Of a stretch of 64,000 nucleotides of DNA, positions 27,055 to 36,667 are shown piece by piece. The DNA is taken from positions 1 to 64,000 of the forward strand of contig NZ_CADFDU010000020.1 of assembly GCF_902833045.1 (NCBI RefSeq), given 5' to 3'. Both the position numbers and the translations under genes were made by a program. Every line of letters begins with the position of its first letter. Position 1 is the stretch's first letter. A model generated the notes under the pieces. It made no database searches. It saw only the letters and a program-made list of their open reading frames with translations, and had not been told where the DNA came from. The stretch is from Burkholderia sp. BCC0322 (lineage in GTDB: Bacteria; Pseudomonadota; Gammaproteobacteria; Burkholderiales; Burkholderiaceae).

Positions 27055-27534
27055 ATGAATGCACGTCTATACCGCGCGACCGTTGCCGGCGCGCTGATCG
27101 GATTGCTCGCACCGTTTTCGGTGGCGCATGCGCAGCTTGGCGATGTCCTGAAGCAGGTCGGCGGCGGTGGCGATTCAGGCGGCAGCGCGGGCGGTGCGCT
27201 CGGCAATCTCGGTGGCCTCGGCGGTGCGCTGACGGGCGGGGGCGGTGCATCGCTGATGCCGGGCAGCACCGGCAACGTCGCGGGCATCCTGCAGTTCTGC
27301 ATCCAGAACAATTATCTCGGCGGGGCGTCCGGCGGCGCGTCGTCGGTGAAGGACGCGCTGATGGGCAAGCTCGGCGGCAACGCGTCGTCCGACAGCGGGT
27401 ATACCAGCGGCGCAAGCGGGATTCTCGATGCCGGCAACGGCGGCAAGCTCGACCTGAGCGGCGGTGGGCTGAAGCAGCAGGTCACCAAGCAGATCTGCGA
27501 CAAGGTGCTGACGCAGGCGAAGTCGCTGTTGTAA
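27055..27534 (+). CDS. DUF2501 (YjjA-like) exported protein
   Basis: 159 residues. ATG 27055 follows GGGAGG and starts a signal peptide that ends at AHA. A Gly-rich tract (about 35-80) precedes the conserved block AGILQFCIQNNYLGGASGGASSVKDALMGKLGG, then KQQVTKQICDKVLTQAKSLL at the end, the pattern of the E. coli YjjA/DUF2501 family. Two conserved cysteines are likely disulfide-bonded in the periplasm. The role in the cell is not established. Confidence 0.85.
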   Translation: MNARLYRATVAGALIGLLAPFSVAHAQLGDVLKQVGGGGDSGGSAGGALGNLGGLGGALTGGGGASLMPGSTGNVAGILQFCIQNNYLGGASGGASSVKDALMGKLGGNASSDSGYTSGASGILDAGNGGKLDLSGGGLKQQVTKQICDKVLTQAKSLL

Positions 27535-27677
27535 GCGTCTCGGCGCGTGGCGGTTGCGCGTTGCGCAACACGAGGTGCGGTGCGAGGTGTTCCGCGCCAG
27601 TCGGCGATCGCGACTGCCACGTGCACATCGACGAACGGACGGGCGGCCGCGCGATGCCGCGGCCCGCACGCATGGAC

Positions 27678-28043
27678 TCAATCGGCCAGCCGCTTGTCGG
27701 CGAGCGCCTTGCAGCAGTCTTCGTACACCCATTGCACGAGTTTCGCCCGATAGTCGAGATCGTCGGTATCGACGATTTCCTCGACCGCGTCGCGCGCCCA
27801 CGACGCATCCACGAACCCGGCATGCCGCTTCGCGATGTCCTGCGCGAGCGCCGCGAGCTTGGCAACGGCCAGCCAGTCGGCCTGGCGGTGATGGCGGTCG
27901 AGCCAGCGGTGCGCGGCCTGGACCTGGAACGTGGCGTCCGGCCACGATTCGTTGAGGTAAAACGCGCCGAGATTGCCGCAGGTGAGCCAGCAAAGCAGTT
28001 CCAGGCGGTCTTGCGAGCCGAGGGTATGGGGTGCGTCGGACAT
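27678..28043 (-). CDS. Hypothetical protein, 121 aa
   Basis: ATG 28043 gives MSDAPHTLGSQDRLELLCW. It is soluble, helix-rich and tryptophan-rich (ESWPDATFQVQAAHRWLDRHHRQADWLA, FVDASWARDAVEEIVDTDDLDYRAKLVQWVYEDCCKAL). The frame runs open to 28163 with less protein-like codons. No domain is recognised. It converges with the DUF2501 gene. Confidence 0.65.
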   Translation of the reverse strand: MSDAPHTLGSQDRLELLCWLTCGNLGAFYLNESWPDATFQVQAAHRWLDRHHRQADWLAVAKLAALAQDIAKRHAGFVDASWARDAVEEIVDTDDLDYRAKLVQWVYEDCCKALADKRLAD

Positions 28044-28321
28044 GGCAGCGCTCACGAAATTCGTCGATTCCGGGCGGCGCCGGTTGGTTGCAATGGGCCG
28101 GTGCCGATAATAAAAACATAGCACGACGCGGGCCCGGCCGCGCACCCGGGCGGATGCTGACATAGCGGTGGCGAAGTGGACGCTGCGCCGGCGTGGGTGG
28201 CCGACGGCAGAGCGAGGGGGGAGCGGGAACGGGAAGCGCGCGAACGCATGAGGAACCGCGCGGGAAGAAGCGGCCCGGAACCGGCCGCTTGCGCCGCGCC
28301 GCGGGCCGGTGGCCGTGCCCG

Positions 28322-28346
28322 CCGCAGCCCGGCGCGCGGGCTGCGG
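28322..28346 (-). terminator. GC-rich hairpin after the 28357 gene
   Basis: CCGCAGCCC (28322-28330), loop GGCGCGC, GGGCTGCGG (28338-28346). A perfect 9-bp stem 10 bp beyond the stop of the minus-strand gene. No T run follows, so termination would be weak or factor-assisted. Confidence 0.4.
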
Positions 28347-28356
28347 ATGAGCGGGA

Positions 28357-29118
28357 TCAGGCCGTCGGGTGCGTGGCGCGCGCGATCGAGCGGATGCTGC
28401 GCTCGACGCGGATCAGGATGATCAGCACCGCGAGCGACACGAACGAATACAGTGCGACGAGCGCGGCGACGCCCGCGTAGCGCGCGGTCTGGCCATTCTC
28501 GGCAGCCGTTTCTTCCGCGGCCTTCTTCTCGTTGTCGATCGCGGTCCGGCGCGCATCGTAGCGCTCGGAGAAGTCGCGCATGACCGCCGACACGACGTCG
28601 GTGTAAGCCTGCTCGCGCGCATATTCGTCGCCGTGCCCGGAGACCTTCTTCTTGACGCTGGCCGCGACGTCCGCGCGCGACAGCACCTTGTCGAGATACG
28701 CGATCTGCTGCTCGTAGTACGCGACGTCCGGATGGTCGTCGTCGCCGAGCACGCGCTGGAACGACGGCTCGTACGCGTCGCGATCGACCGCGTAGTCTGG
28801 CGACAGGGCCGCCCGGCCGTGCTTCTGCACGATGCCCGACAGGCGCGTCGACAGGCGCAGCGCGGGCGACGCGTCGTCGTCCTTGGCTGCCGCGCCGTCG
28901 GCGGCCGGCGTGGCCTTGGCGGGTGCGTCGTTCTCCCACGCGAACGATGCTGGATCGACCTGGATGGCCGAATCGACCTTCGGCGGTTTCGAGAGGCGTG
29001 CATCGAGTGCGATCGCGCCGAAAATGACCCCGCCGATCAGGACTGCGGTCGCGAACAACAGCACGATCACGCGCAGTACCTGAAGATAGCCGCCCTCGAT
29101 TTTGGTCAGGATGCTCAA
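28357..29118 (-). CDS. Membrane protein with two transmembrane segments, 253 aa
   Basis: TTG 29118 is chosen because AAGGAG lies six bases upstream and the frame then opens [22 protein letters not shown]. One membrane segment is at about 12-38 and the second near 215-240. Between them is a charged domain of about 175 residues ([51 protein letters not shown]) with coiled-coil potential. N- and C-termini should be cytosolic with the middle in the periplasm. I recognise no family. It is divergent from the aldehyde dehydrogenase gene. Confidence 0.7.
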   Translation of the reverse strand: MSILTKIEGGYLQVLRVIVLLFATAVLIGGVIFGAIALDARLSKPPKVDSAIQVDPASFAWENDAPAKATPAADGAAAKDDDASPALRLSTRLSGIVQKHGRAALSPDYAVDRDAYEPSFQRVLGDDDHPDVAYYEQQIAYLDKVLSRADVAASVKKKVSGHGDEYAREQAYTDVVSAVMRDFSERYDARRTAIDNEKKAAEETAAENGQTARYAGVAALVALYSFVSLAVLIILIRVERSIRSIARATHPTA

Positions 29119-29242
29119 GGCATTCTCCTTTCTTATGATGAATGAGGCGCCGAGGCTAAAGACCTTTCCAATGGCTGTCAATCGTCACACCGGCGGACTG
29201 AAACGCTCGCTAGAATGTCGGCTTTCCTGGAGGCGGAAAGCG

Positions 29243-30679
29243 ATGAAAATCTACGACCAGTTCTATATCGACGGCGCGTGGCGCAAACCGGCCGGCACCG
29301 GCACGATCGACGTGATCGACTCGGGCACCGAAGCCGTGATCGGCCGGATTCCGGAAGGCGTCGCGTCCGACGCGCAGGACGCGATCCGCGCGGCGCGCGC
29401 AGCCTTCGATGCCTGGGCGGCCACGCCCGCCGCGACGCGCGCGGGCTACCTGCGCAAGATCGTCGAGCATCTGCAGGCGCGCAGCGAGGAACTCGCGCAG
29501 TCGATCACCGGCGAAGTCGGGATGCCGATCAAGCTGTCGCGTGCGATCCAAGTCGGCGGCCCGATCTACAACTGGAAGGCGTACGCGAAGCTTGCGGAGT
29601 CGTTCGAGTTCGAGGCACAGGTCGGCAACTCGCTCGTCGTGCGCGAGCCGGTTGGCGTCGTCGCGGCGATCACGCCGTGGAACTACCCGCTCAACCAGGT
29701 GACGCTGAAGGTCGCGCCGGCGCTCGCAGCCGGCTGCACGGTCGTCCTGAAGCCGTCCGAAGTCGCGCCGCTCAACGCGTTCATGCTCGCCGAAGCGATT
29801 CACGAAGCCGGGCTGCCGGCCGGCGTGTTCAACCTCGTGTGCGGCTACGGCCCGGTGGTCGGCGAGGTGCTGGCCACCGACCCGGACGTCGACATGGTGT
29901 CGTTCACCGGCTCGACGCGCGCCGGCAAGCGCGTGGCCGAGCTGGCGGCCGCGGGCGTCAAGCGCGTCGCGCTCGAACTGGGCGGCAAGTCGGCGTCGGT
30001 GATCCTCGACGATGCCGATTTCGCGACGGCGGTGAAGGGCACCGTCAACGCGTGCTACCTGAACGCGGGGCAGACCTGCTCGGCGCACACGCGGATGCTG
30101 GTGCCGGAAGCGCGCTACGAAGAGGCGCGCGAGATCGCAAAGGCGGCGGCCGAAACCTACGTCGCCGGTGATCCGCGGCAGGATGCGACGCGCCTTGGGG
30201 CGCTTGCATCGGCTGTCCAGCAGCAGCGTGTACAGGACTACATCCAGCGCGGGATCGACGAAGGCGCGGAACTCGTGACGGGCGGCACGGGCATGCCGGA
30301 AGGGCTCGCGAAGGGCTTCTTCGTGAAGCCGACCGTGTTCGGCCGGGTCGACCCGAAATCGACGATCGCGCAGGAAGAAATCTTCGGGCCCGTGCTGTCG
30401 ATCATCACGTATCGCGATGAAGACGAGGCCGTGCGAATCGCGAACGATTCGCCGTACGGGCTCGGCGGCGCGGTGTGGGCCGGCAGCGACGAACGCGCGA
30501 TGCGCATCGCGCGCCGCATCCGTACCGGGCAGGTCGACATCAACGGCGGCACGTGGAACATGGCCGCGCCGTTCGGCGGCTACAAGCAGTCGGGGCACGG
30601 CCGCGAGAACGGCGTGTACGGGCTCGAGGAATATCTCGAGTACAAGTCGATGCAGCTCAAGCCCGCGAAGCCGGCCTGA
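29243..30679 (+). CDS. Aldehyde dehydrogenase family protein
   Basis: 478 residues. NAD(P)-dependent aldehyde oxidation. The catalytic C279 is in GQTCSA, the general base E245 is in LELGGKSA, and the oxyanion asparagine is in [10 protein letters not shown]. The C-terminal [19 protein letters not shown] is a family hallmark. The start at ATG 29243 follows GGAGGCGGAAAG. The substrate is not predictable; it stands alone and ends at a terminator. Confidence 0.9.
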   Translation: MKIYDQFYIDGAWRKPAGTGTIDVIDSGTEAVIGRIPEGVASDAQDAIRAARAAFDAWAATPAATRAGYLRKIVEHLQARSEELAQSITGEVGMPIKLSRAIQVGGPIYNWKAYAKLAESFEFEAQVGNSLVVREPVGVVAAITPWNYPLNQVTLKVAPALAAGCTVVLKPSEVAPLNAFMLAEAIHEAGLPAGVFNLVCGYGPVVGEVLATDPDVDMVSFTGSTRAGKRVAELAAAGVKRVALELGGKSASVILDDADFATAVKGTVNACYLNAGQTCSAHTRMLVPEARYEEAREIAKAAAETYVAGDPRQDATRLGALASAVQQQRVQDYIQRGIDEGAELVTGGTGMPEGLAKGFFVKPTVFGRVDPKSTIAQEEIFGPVLSIITYRDEDEAVRIANDSPYGLGGAVWAGSDERAMRIARRIRTGQVDINGGTWNMAAPFGGYKQSGHGRENGVYGLEEYLEYKSMQLKPAKPA

Positions 30680-30706
30680 GCGTTTCTCACGGCCCGAACC
30701 GGAAAT

Positions 30707-30730
30707 GGCACGCTCGCGTGCCGTTTTTTT
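30707..30730 (+). terminator. Terminator after the aldehyde dehydrogenase gene
   Basis: GGCACGC (30707-30713) and GCGTGCC (30716-30722) pair around TC, followed by G and seven T residues. Confidence 0.88.
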
Positions 30731-30802
30731 ATTGACGGCCGTCAAGGTGCGCGTCGGTGGATCGTCGATCATCGCGGTTCCGATGTTCCGATGAGGTTTC
30801 AG

Positions 30803-31993
30803 ATGACCGTACGCACTTCCTTTCCGCCGCTGACGATTCGCGGCCGCACCTTGCTGCCCGTCGTGCAGGGCGGCATGGGCGTCGGTATCTCCGCGCACCG
30901 GCTGGCGGGCAGCGTCGCGCGCGAAGGCGCGGTCGGCACGATCGCGAGCATCGACCTGCGTCACCATCATGCGGACCTGCTCGCGCGTTGCCGCGCGCAA
31001 CCCGATCGCGCGACGCTCGAGGCCGCGAACCTCGAGGCGCTCGCACGCGAGATCCGCCTTGCGAAGACCTACAGCGAAGGGCGCGGGATGATCGCGGTCA
31101 ACGTGATGAAGGCCGTGAGCGCGCATGCGGACTACGTGCGGGTGGCGTGTGACGAGGGCGCGGACGCGATCGTGATGGGCGCGGGCCTGCCGCTCGACCT
31201 GCCCGACCTGACGCAAGGACACGACATCGCGCTGATCCCGATCCTGTCGGACAGCCGCGGGATCGCGCTCGTGCTGAAGAAGTGGATGAAGAAGGGGCGC
31301 CTGCCCGACGCGATCGTGATCGAGCATCCGGCGCATGCGGGCGGCCATCTCGGCGTCACGCAGATCGACGACATGCACGACCTTCGATTCGATTTCGCGC
31401 GCGTGCTCGACGAAACCGCTCAGGTGATGGCATCGCTCGGGCTCGCGCGCGAAACGATTCCGTTGATCGTTGCGGGCGGAATCAACAGTCATGACGCGGT
31501 GCGCGCGGCGCTCGAGGCCGGCGCGAACGGCGTGCAGGTCGGGACACCGTTCGCGGTGACGGAAGAAGGCGATGCGCATCCGCACTTCAAGCGCGTGCTG
31601 GCTGATGCGACGCCCGACGACATCGTCGAATTCGTCAGCGTGACGGGGCTGCCTGCACGTGCGGTGAAGACGCCGTGGCTCGATCGTTACCTGCGCAACG
31701 AGACGCGCATCCGCACCAAGCTCGGTGCGCTGAAGCAGCGTTGCCCGACCGCGCTCGAATGCCTGAGCGTATGCGGCTTGCGCGACGGCATCGAGAAGTT
31801 CGGCCATTTCTGCATCGATACGCGGCTCGCGGCTGCATTGCGCGGCGACGTCGCGAACGGGCTGTTCTTCCGTGGCCGCGAAGCGCTGCCGTTCGGTCGT
31901 GCGATCCGCAGCGTGCGCGATTTGCTCGATCTGCTGCTGACGGGCTGTGCGACCGAGCCTGCGGCAAACCGTCCCACGTTTACGCTGGCTTGA
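30803..31993 (+). CDS. Nitronate monooxygenase-like flavin oxidoreductase
   Basis: 396 residues from ATG 30803, six bases after TGAGG; ATG 30791 is an alternative. It is an FMN-dependent TIM-barrel protein of the 2-nitropropane dioxygenase family. The GRTLLPVVQGGMGVGIS start, the EHPAHAGGHLGV segment with the catalytic-type histidine, IVAGGINSHDAVRAALEAGANGVQVGTPF and three late cysteines (CPTALECLSVCGL) are visible. Members oxidise nitronates or serve as enoyl-ACP reductases (FabK), so the exact reaction is open. Confidence 0.85.
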   Translation: MTVRTSFPPLTIRGRTLLPVVQGGMGVGISAHRLAGSVAREGAVGTIASIDLRHHHADLLARCRAQPDRATLEAANLEALAREIRLAKTYSEGRGMIAVNVMKAVSAHADYVRVACDEGADAIVMGAGLPLDLPDLTQGHDIALIPILSDSRGIALVLKKWMKKGRLPDAIVIEHPAHAGGHLGVTQIDDMHDLRFDFARVLDETAQVMASLGLARETIPLIVAGGINSHDAVRAALEAGANGVQVGTPFAVTEEGDAHPHFKRVLADATPDDIVEFVSVTGLPARAVKTPWLDRYLRNETRIRTKLGALKQRCPTALECLSVCGLRDGIEKFGHFCIDTRLAAALRGDVANGLFFRGREALPFGRAIRSVRDLLDLLLTGCATEPAANRPTFTLA

Positions 31994-32058
31994 CGGATAT
32001 CAACATGACGAAAAGACCCTACGAGGAGAATGGAAACCATTCTTTGGGGGTCCGTACC

Positions 32059-32700
32059 ATGCATAAAACGATTCGAACTTGTGTTGTCGCTGCCGCCGTT
32101 GCGGCTGCTTTCGCCGCGATGCCTTCGCTGTCGCACGCGGCCTCTCCCGGCGACGGCATCAACCAGGGCGACGTCCTGGTCCGGCTGCGTGCGATCAGCA
32201 TCCAGCCGAACGAACGCGCGAGCGATACGCTGGGCGCGCTGAACGTCGGCGTGAACAACGCGATCGTGCCCGAGCTCGACTTCACGTACATGATCCGCGA
32301 CTACCTCGGCGTCGAGCTGATCCTCGGCACGTCGAGGCACCAGCTGACGTCGAGCCTCGGCAATCTCGGCGGCGTGGGCGTGCTGCCGCCGACGCTGCTG
32401 CTGCAGTACCACTTCAACCACGCCGGCAAGGTGCGTCCGTACGTCGGCGCGGGGGTGAACTACACGTACTTCTACAACAACGGGCTCAACGTCGGCGGGG
32501 AGGGCGTGTCGATCAACAAGAGCAGCTTCGGCCCGGCGCTGCAGTTCGGCGTTGACGTGCAGTTGACGAAGAAGGTGTTCATGAACGTCGACGTGAAGAA
32601 GATCTGGATGAGCACCGATGCGACGCTCGGCGACAAGGGCATCGGCACGCTGCACATCGATCCGCTGATCGTCGGGGTGGGCGTCGGGATGAAGTTCTAG
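32059..32700 (+). CDS. ompW: OmpW-family outer membrane protein
   Basis: 213 residues from ATG 32059. A signal peptide ends at SHA-ASPGDG. The beta-barrel body has alternating amphipathic strands (VLVRLRAISIQPN, LDFTYMIRDYLGVELILGTSRH, LLQYHFNHAGKVRPYVGAGVNYTYF) and ends in the aromatic residue of GVGMKF, a sorting signal for barrels. OmpW proteins form narrow channels for hydrophobic compounds. An in-frame ATG at 32005 would add 18 residues, but the signal peptide starts best at 32059. Confidence 0.88.
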   Translation: MHKTIRTCVVAAAVAAAFAAMPSLSHAASPGDGINQGDVLVRLRAISIQPNERASDTLGALNVGVNNAIVPELDFTYMIRDYLGVELILGTSRHQLTSSLGNLGGVGVLPPTLLLQYHFNHAGKVRPYVGAGVNYTYFYNNGLNVGGEGVSINKSSFGPALQFGVDVQLTKKVFMNVDVKKIWMSTDATLGDKGIGTLHIDPLIVGVGVGMKF

Positions 32701-32731
32701 GCGCGTTCGGAAAAGAACAGAGTTGGGGTTG

Positions 32732-32762
32732 GCGGCATGGCGGTCGGCATGCCGCTTTTTTT
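32732..32762 (+). terminator. Terminator after ompW
   Basis: GCGGCATG (32732-32739), 8-nt loop, CATGCCGC (32748-32755), then seven T residues. A clear intrinsic terminator between ompW and the convergent DUF1289 gene. Confidence 0.9.
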
Positions 32763-32775
32763 ATGCGCGGCGGAT

Positions 32776-32979
32776 TTACAGCTTGTCGTACTGGAAGCGC
32801 ATCGCGGTGCCTTCGCGCTGGATGCGCTCCCACACCGCGCGCTTTTCGTCGTCGCTCAGGAACACCCAGTTCGACACCTCGGCGGCCGTGCGGCCGCAGC
32901 CCTTGCAGACTTCGTCGAAGAGGGTCGAGCACACGCCGATGCAGGGGCTGTCGGGAAGGTCGTGGAGATTGGAGGCCAT
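32776..32979 (-). CDS. DUF1289 family protein, 67 aa
   Basis: ATG 32979 gives MASNLHDLPDSPCIGVCSTLFDEVCKGCGRTAAE, the DUF1289 signature with four cysteines that can bind a metal (C-x3-C ... C-x2-C). The end EKRAVWERIQREG is conserved. A start at 33015 would add 12 codons without a better ribosome-binding site. Function is unknown; the family is widespread in proteobacteria. Confidence 0.85.
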   Translation of the reverse strand: MASNLHDLPDSPCIGVCSTLFDEVCKGCGRTAAEVSNWVFLSDDEKRAVWERIQREGTAMRFQYDKL

Positions 32980-33403
32980 CGGAAGGGTGCGCGCAGTTGA
33001 ATCGTCAGCCGCCATTTTAATGCATCGCGGGCGGGCGGGCGGTCGGACGGGTGCGGCCGGCATGCCGCACCGGTGCCGTGACTCGACAGTGCGGCCGGGT
33101 TCGGGCACAGCCGCCAGGCGGTTCGCAGCCGGCCGGCGCACGCGGTTTCGCCGCCGCCCGTTTTTCCCGGTGGACAGCCGCCGATTACCCGATAGAATTC
33201 CCCGGGAACACCCCGCCGCACGGGCGGCCAGCCTGGCCGGCGGCGGGAATCTGTTCCGTTTGCGCGACATCGGTATGATTTTTTTGTGACGGCGCGCGAA
33301 TGATGGTAGTTTTCGGGGTTTTCGAGGGGCGGCGCGCCAGAATGCGCCGCCATGACGAGGCAGACGGCAGCCGGACACACGGTCCGGCCGGAGGGAGAAC
33401 GGG
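32980..33403. other. 424-bp leader before potF with two hairpins
   Basis: A compound hairpin has CCCGCCGC (33212-33219) pairing with GCGGCGGG (33240-33247), with an inner GGCCA/TGGCC stem. It is followed by a TATGAT -10-like box at 33274-33279 and a T run. Nearer the gene GGCGGCGC (33328-33335) pairs perfectly with GCGCCGCC (33344-33351). GGAGGGAG precedes the potF ATG. No gene is seen. Confidence 0.5.
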
Positions 33404-34498
33404 ATGAAAGCAAAGGTAGTGGGCCGGTTCGCAGCGCTCGCGCTGTGCGTGGGTGCATCGGCGGCAGCGGCGAAGGATACGCAGCTCAATGTCTATAACT
33501 GGTCGGACTACATTGCGAAGGACACGATCCCGAACTTCGAGAAGCAGACGGGGGTCAAGGTCCGCTACGACAACTACGACAGCGACGACACGCTGCAGGC
33601 GAAGCTGCTGACGGGCAGCTCGGGCTACGACATCGTCGTGCCGACCAGCAACTACGCGGGCAAGCAGATCGCCGCCGGCATCTTCGCGCCGCTCGACAAG
33701 TCGAAGCTGCCGAACCTCAAGTACCTCGATCCGCAACTGATGGCGCTCGTCGCCGGCGCGGACCCGGGCAACAAGTACTCGGTGCCCTGGGCATACGGCA
33801 CGACCGGTCTCGCCTACAACCTGACGAAGGCGCAGCAGGCGCTCGGCAAGGTCCCGCTCGACAACTGGGACATCCTGTTCAAGCCGGAAAACCTGTCGAA
33901 GCTCAAGAGCTGCGGCGTGTCGGTGCTCGACGCGCCCGACCAGATGTTCGCGGCGGCGCTGCACTACATCGGCAAGGATCCGATGAGCACGAACCCGGCC
34001 GACTACAAGGCCGCGATGGACGTGCTGAAGAAGATCCGCCCGTTCATCACGCAATTCAACTCGTCGGGCTACATCAACGACCTGGTCGGCGGCGACATCT
34101 GCTTCGCGTTCGGCTGGTCGGGCGACGTCGTGATCGCGAAGCATCGCGCGATCGAGGCGAAGAAGCCGTACAAGATCGAGTACTACATTCCGAAGGGCGG
34201 CGCGCCGGTCTGGTTCGACGTGATGGCGATTCCGAAGGACGCGAAGAACAAGGAAGCGGCCCTCGAGTGGATCAACTACATCGAGGACCCGAAGGTCCAC
34301 GCGGCGATCACGAACGCGGTGTACTACCCGAGCGCCAACGCCGAGGCTCGCAAGTACGTGCGGCCCGACGTCGCGAACGACCCGGCCGTCTATCCGCCGG
34401 CCGACGTCGTGAAGACGTTGTTCCTGCTCAAGCCGTTGCCGCCGGAAGTCCAGCGTCTGCAGACGCGTCTGTGGACCGAGCTGAAGTCGGGCCGCTGA
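33404..34498 (+). CDS. potF: Polyamine ABC transporter periplasmic binding protein
   Basis: 364 residues. A signal peptide (about 1-23) ends at AAAA-KDTQL. The mature part is a PotD/PotF-type solute-binding protein (LNVYNWSDYIAKDTIPNFEKQTGVKVRYDNYDS, then SGYDIVVPTSNY), which binds putrescine or spermidine in the periplasm. It leads the potFGHI operon; potG starts 85 bp later across a short hairpin. The choice of PotF over PotD is based on the overall pattern and operon order. Confidence 0.9.
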   Translation: MKAKVVGRFAALALCVGASAAAAKDTQLNVYNWSDYIAKDTIPNFEKQTGVKVRYDNYDSDDTLQAKLLTGSSGYDIVVPTSNYAGKQIAAGIFAPLDKSKLPNLKYLDPQLMALVAGADPGNKYSVPWAYGTTGLAYNLTKAQQALGKVPLDNWDILFKPENLSKLKSCGVSVLDAPDQMFAAALHYIGKDPMSTNPADYKAAMDVLKKIRPFITQFNSSGYINDLVGGDICFAFGWSGDVVIAKHRAIEAKKPYKIEYYIPKGGAPVWFDVMAIPKDAKNKEAALEWINYIEDPKVHAAITNAVYYPSANAEARKYVRPDVANDPAVYPPADVVKTLFLLKPLPPEVQRLQTRLWTELKSGR

Positions 34499-34525
34499 TA
34501 CGCGCCGATGTTCCCAGCAGTCATG

Positions 34526-34550
34526 AAGCCCCTGGTGCCCCCGGGGGCTT
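34526..34550 (+). terminator. Intra-operon hairpin between potF and potG
   Basis: AAGCCCC (34526-34532) pairs with GGGGCTT (34544-34550), followed by TGTTCGTTC. A weak attenuator or 3' stabilising stem that could keep binding-protein mRNA in excess over the membrane components, as in many import operons. Confidence 0.45.
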
Positions 34551-34583
34551 TGTTCGTTCAACGCAGGAGAGAAGCAGCACATC

Positions 34584-35744
34584 ATGAATAGCCAGTCGGG
34601 TGCGCCGGTCGCGGGCGCATCGTCCTCCGTTTCCTCCTCCGGCGCCGATGCGCGCGCCGAGAACTTTGTCCAGATCGTCGACGTCGTCAAGAAGTTCGGC
34701 GACACCGAAGCCGTGCGCAGCGTCAACCTGACCGTGCGCCAGGGCGAGCTGTTCGCGCTGCTCGGCAGCTCGGGCTGCGGCAAGTCGACGTTGCTGCGGA
34801 TGCTCGCGGGCCTCGAGACGGTCACGTCGGGCAAGATCCTGATCGACGGCGAGGACCTCGCGCAGATGCCGCCGTACAAGCGGCCCGTGAACATGATGTT
34901 CCAGTCGTATGCGCTGTTCCCGCACATGTCGGTCGAGTCGAACGTCGCGTTCGGTCTCAAGCAGGAAGGCACGCCGAAGGCCGAGCTGAAGGAGCGTGTC
35001 GCTTCGGCGCTCGAACTCGTGCAGATGAGCAAGTACGCGAAGCGCAAGCCGCATCAGCTGTCCGGCGGCCAGCAGCAGCGCGTCGCGCTCGCGCGCTCGC
35101 TGGTCAAGCGGCCGAAGCTGCTGCTGCTCGACGAGCCGATGTCCGCGCTCGACAAGCAGATCCGCCAGCGCACGCAGATCGAGCTCGTCAACATCCTGAA
35201 CAAGGTCGGCGTCACCTGCATCATGGTCACGCACGACCAGGAAGAGGCGATGACGATGGCCAATCGCCTCGCGGTGATGAGCGAAGGGCAGATCGTGCAG
35301 ATCGGCTCGCCGAACGAAGTGTACGAATATCCGAACAGCCGCTTCTCGGCCGAATTCATCGGCTCGACGAACCTGTTCGACGGCGTGACGGTCGAGGACG
35401 AACCCGACCACGTGTATATCGAGTCGCCGGAGCTGCCGAGCCGGCTGTACGTGAGCCACGGGATTTCGGGCCCGCTCGGGATGCCGGTCACGGTGTCGGT
35501 GCGCCCCGAACGGATCGCGCTGACGCGCAAGCCGCCCGAAGGCGCGTTCAACTGGGCGCGCGGCCGGATCAGCAACGTCGCGTACATGGGCGGCTATTCG
35601 CTGTATCACGTGAAGCTCGATGCGGGCAAGACGGTGATCGCGAACGTGTCGAGCCTCGCGATTTCGGAGCTCGACACACCGGCGCTCGGCGACGAGATCT
35701 ACGTGCGCTGGAGCGCGACGGCCGGCGTGGTGCTGACGTCATGA
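34584..35744 (+). CDS. potG: Polyamine ABC transporter ATPase
   Basis: 386 residues. Walker A GSSGCGKST is at 61-69, the signature is LSGGQQQR, Walker B is LLLLDEPMSALD, and the H-loop is in MVTHDQEEAMTMANRLAVM. The C-terminal part is a TOBE-type regulatory domain. It powers putrescine/spermidine import with PotH and PotI. An extra Ser/Gly-rich stretch of about 25 residues precedes the domain. Its stop overlaps the potH start (ATGA). Confidence 0.92.
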   Translation: MNSQSGAPVAGASSSVSSSGADARAENFVQIVDVVKKFGDTEAVRSVNLTVRQGELFALLGSSGCGKSTLLRMLAGLETVTSGKILIDGEDLAQMPPYKRPVNMMFQSYALFPHMSVESNVAFGLKQEGTPKAELKERVASALELVQMSKYAKRKPHQLSGGQQQRVALARSLVKRPKLLLLDEPMSALDKQIRQRTQIELVNILNKVGVTCIMVTHDQEEAMTMANRLAVMSEGQIVQIGSPNEVYEYPNSRFSAEFIGSTNLFDGVTVEDEPDHVYIESPELPSRLYVSHGISGPLGMPVTVSVRPERIALTRKPPEGAFNWARGRISNVAYMGGYSLYHVKLDAGKTVIANVSSLAISELDTPALGDEIYVRWSATAGVVLTS

Positions 35745-36667
35745 GCGCGTTCAAGTCCCTGCTCGAGTGGCCGGTGCGGCGCTTCAACCTGACGGGCGCC
35801 ACGGCGGTCGTCGCCGGGCCGTTCACGTGGCTCGTGCTGTTCTTCCTCGTGCCGTTCGTGCTGGTCGTCAAGATCAGCTTCGCGGAACTGCAGCTCGGCA
35901 TCCCGCCGTACACGGAGCTCGCGTCGTACGCGGACGGCGTCGTGCACGTCGCGCTGAACCTGTCGCACTATGCGTTCCTGTTCACCGACAGCCTGTATTT
36001 CGCGACCTACGTGAACTCGGTGTGGGTGGCCGCCGTGACGACGCTGCTGTGTCTGCTGATCGGCTATCCGATGGCGTACTACATCGCGCGCTCGAACCCG
36101 GCGACCCGCAACCTGCTGATGATGGGCGTGATGCTGCCGTTCTGGACGTCGTTCCTGATCCGCGTGTACGCGTGGATCGGCATCCTGAAGAACAACGGGC
36201 TGCTGAACAACTTCCTGATGTGGATCGGCCTCACGCATACGCCGATCGAGCTGTATCGCACCAACTACGCGGTGTACATCGGGATGGTCTATTCGTACCT
36301 GCCGTTCCTCGTGATGCCGCTCTACGCGCACCTCGTGAAGATGGACCTGCGCCTGCTCGAAGCCGCGTACGACCTGGGCGCCAAGCCCTGGAAGGCGTTC
36401 GTGCAGATCACGCTGCCGCTGTCGAAGAACGGGATCATCGCGGGCTGCCTGCTCGTGTTCATCCCGGCGGTGGGCGAGTACGTGATTCCCGAGCTGCTCG
36501 GCGGCGCGAACACGCTGATGATCGGCCGCGTGATGTGGAATGAGTTCTTCAACAACGCAGACTGGCCGATGGCGTCGGCGGTGACCTGCGCAATGGTGCT
36601 GCTGCTGCTCGTGCCGATGGCGATGTTCCAGCACTTCCAGGCGAAGGAGCAGGGGGGCCGTCGATGA
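35741..36667 (+). CDS. potH: Polyamine ABC transporter permease
   Basis: 308 residues with about six membrane segments. The EAA-loop, which docks the ATPase, is EAAYDLGAKPWKAFVQITLPLSKNGI. Inner membrane. The ATG overlaps the potG stop by 4 bp, and its own stop overlaps the potI start in the same way, so all three are translationally coupled. Confidence 0.92.
   Translation: MSAFKSLLEWPVRRFNLTGATAVVAGPFTWLVLFFLVPFVLVVKISFAELQLGIPPYTELASYADGVVHVALNLSHYAFLFTDSLYFATYVNSVWVAAVTTLLCLLIGYPMAYYIARSNPATRNLLMMGVMLPFWTSFLIRVYAWIGILKNNGLLNNFLMWIGLTHTPIELYRTNYAVYIGMVYSYLPFLVMPLYAHLVKMDLRLLEAAYDLGAKPWKAFVQITLPLSKNGIIAGCLLVFIPAVGEYVIPELLGGANTLMIGRVMWNEFFNNADWPMASAVTCAMVLLLLVPMAMFQHFQAKEQGGRR

Noticed and set aside
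32029-32242. ATG at 32029 behind GAGGAG, frame-shifted inside the ompW start region
   Set aside because: The spacing of one base is too short, and the protein from this frame is not signal-peptide or barrel-like; the ompW frame is clear.
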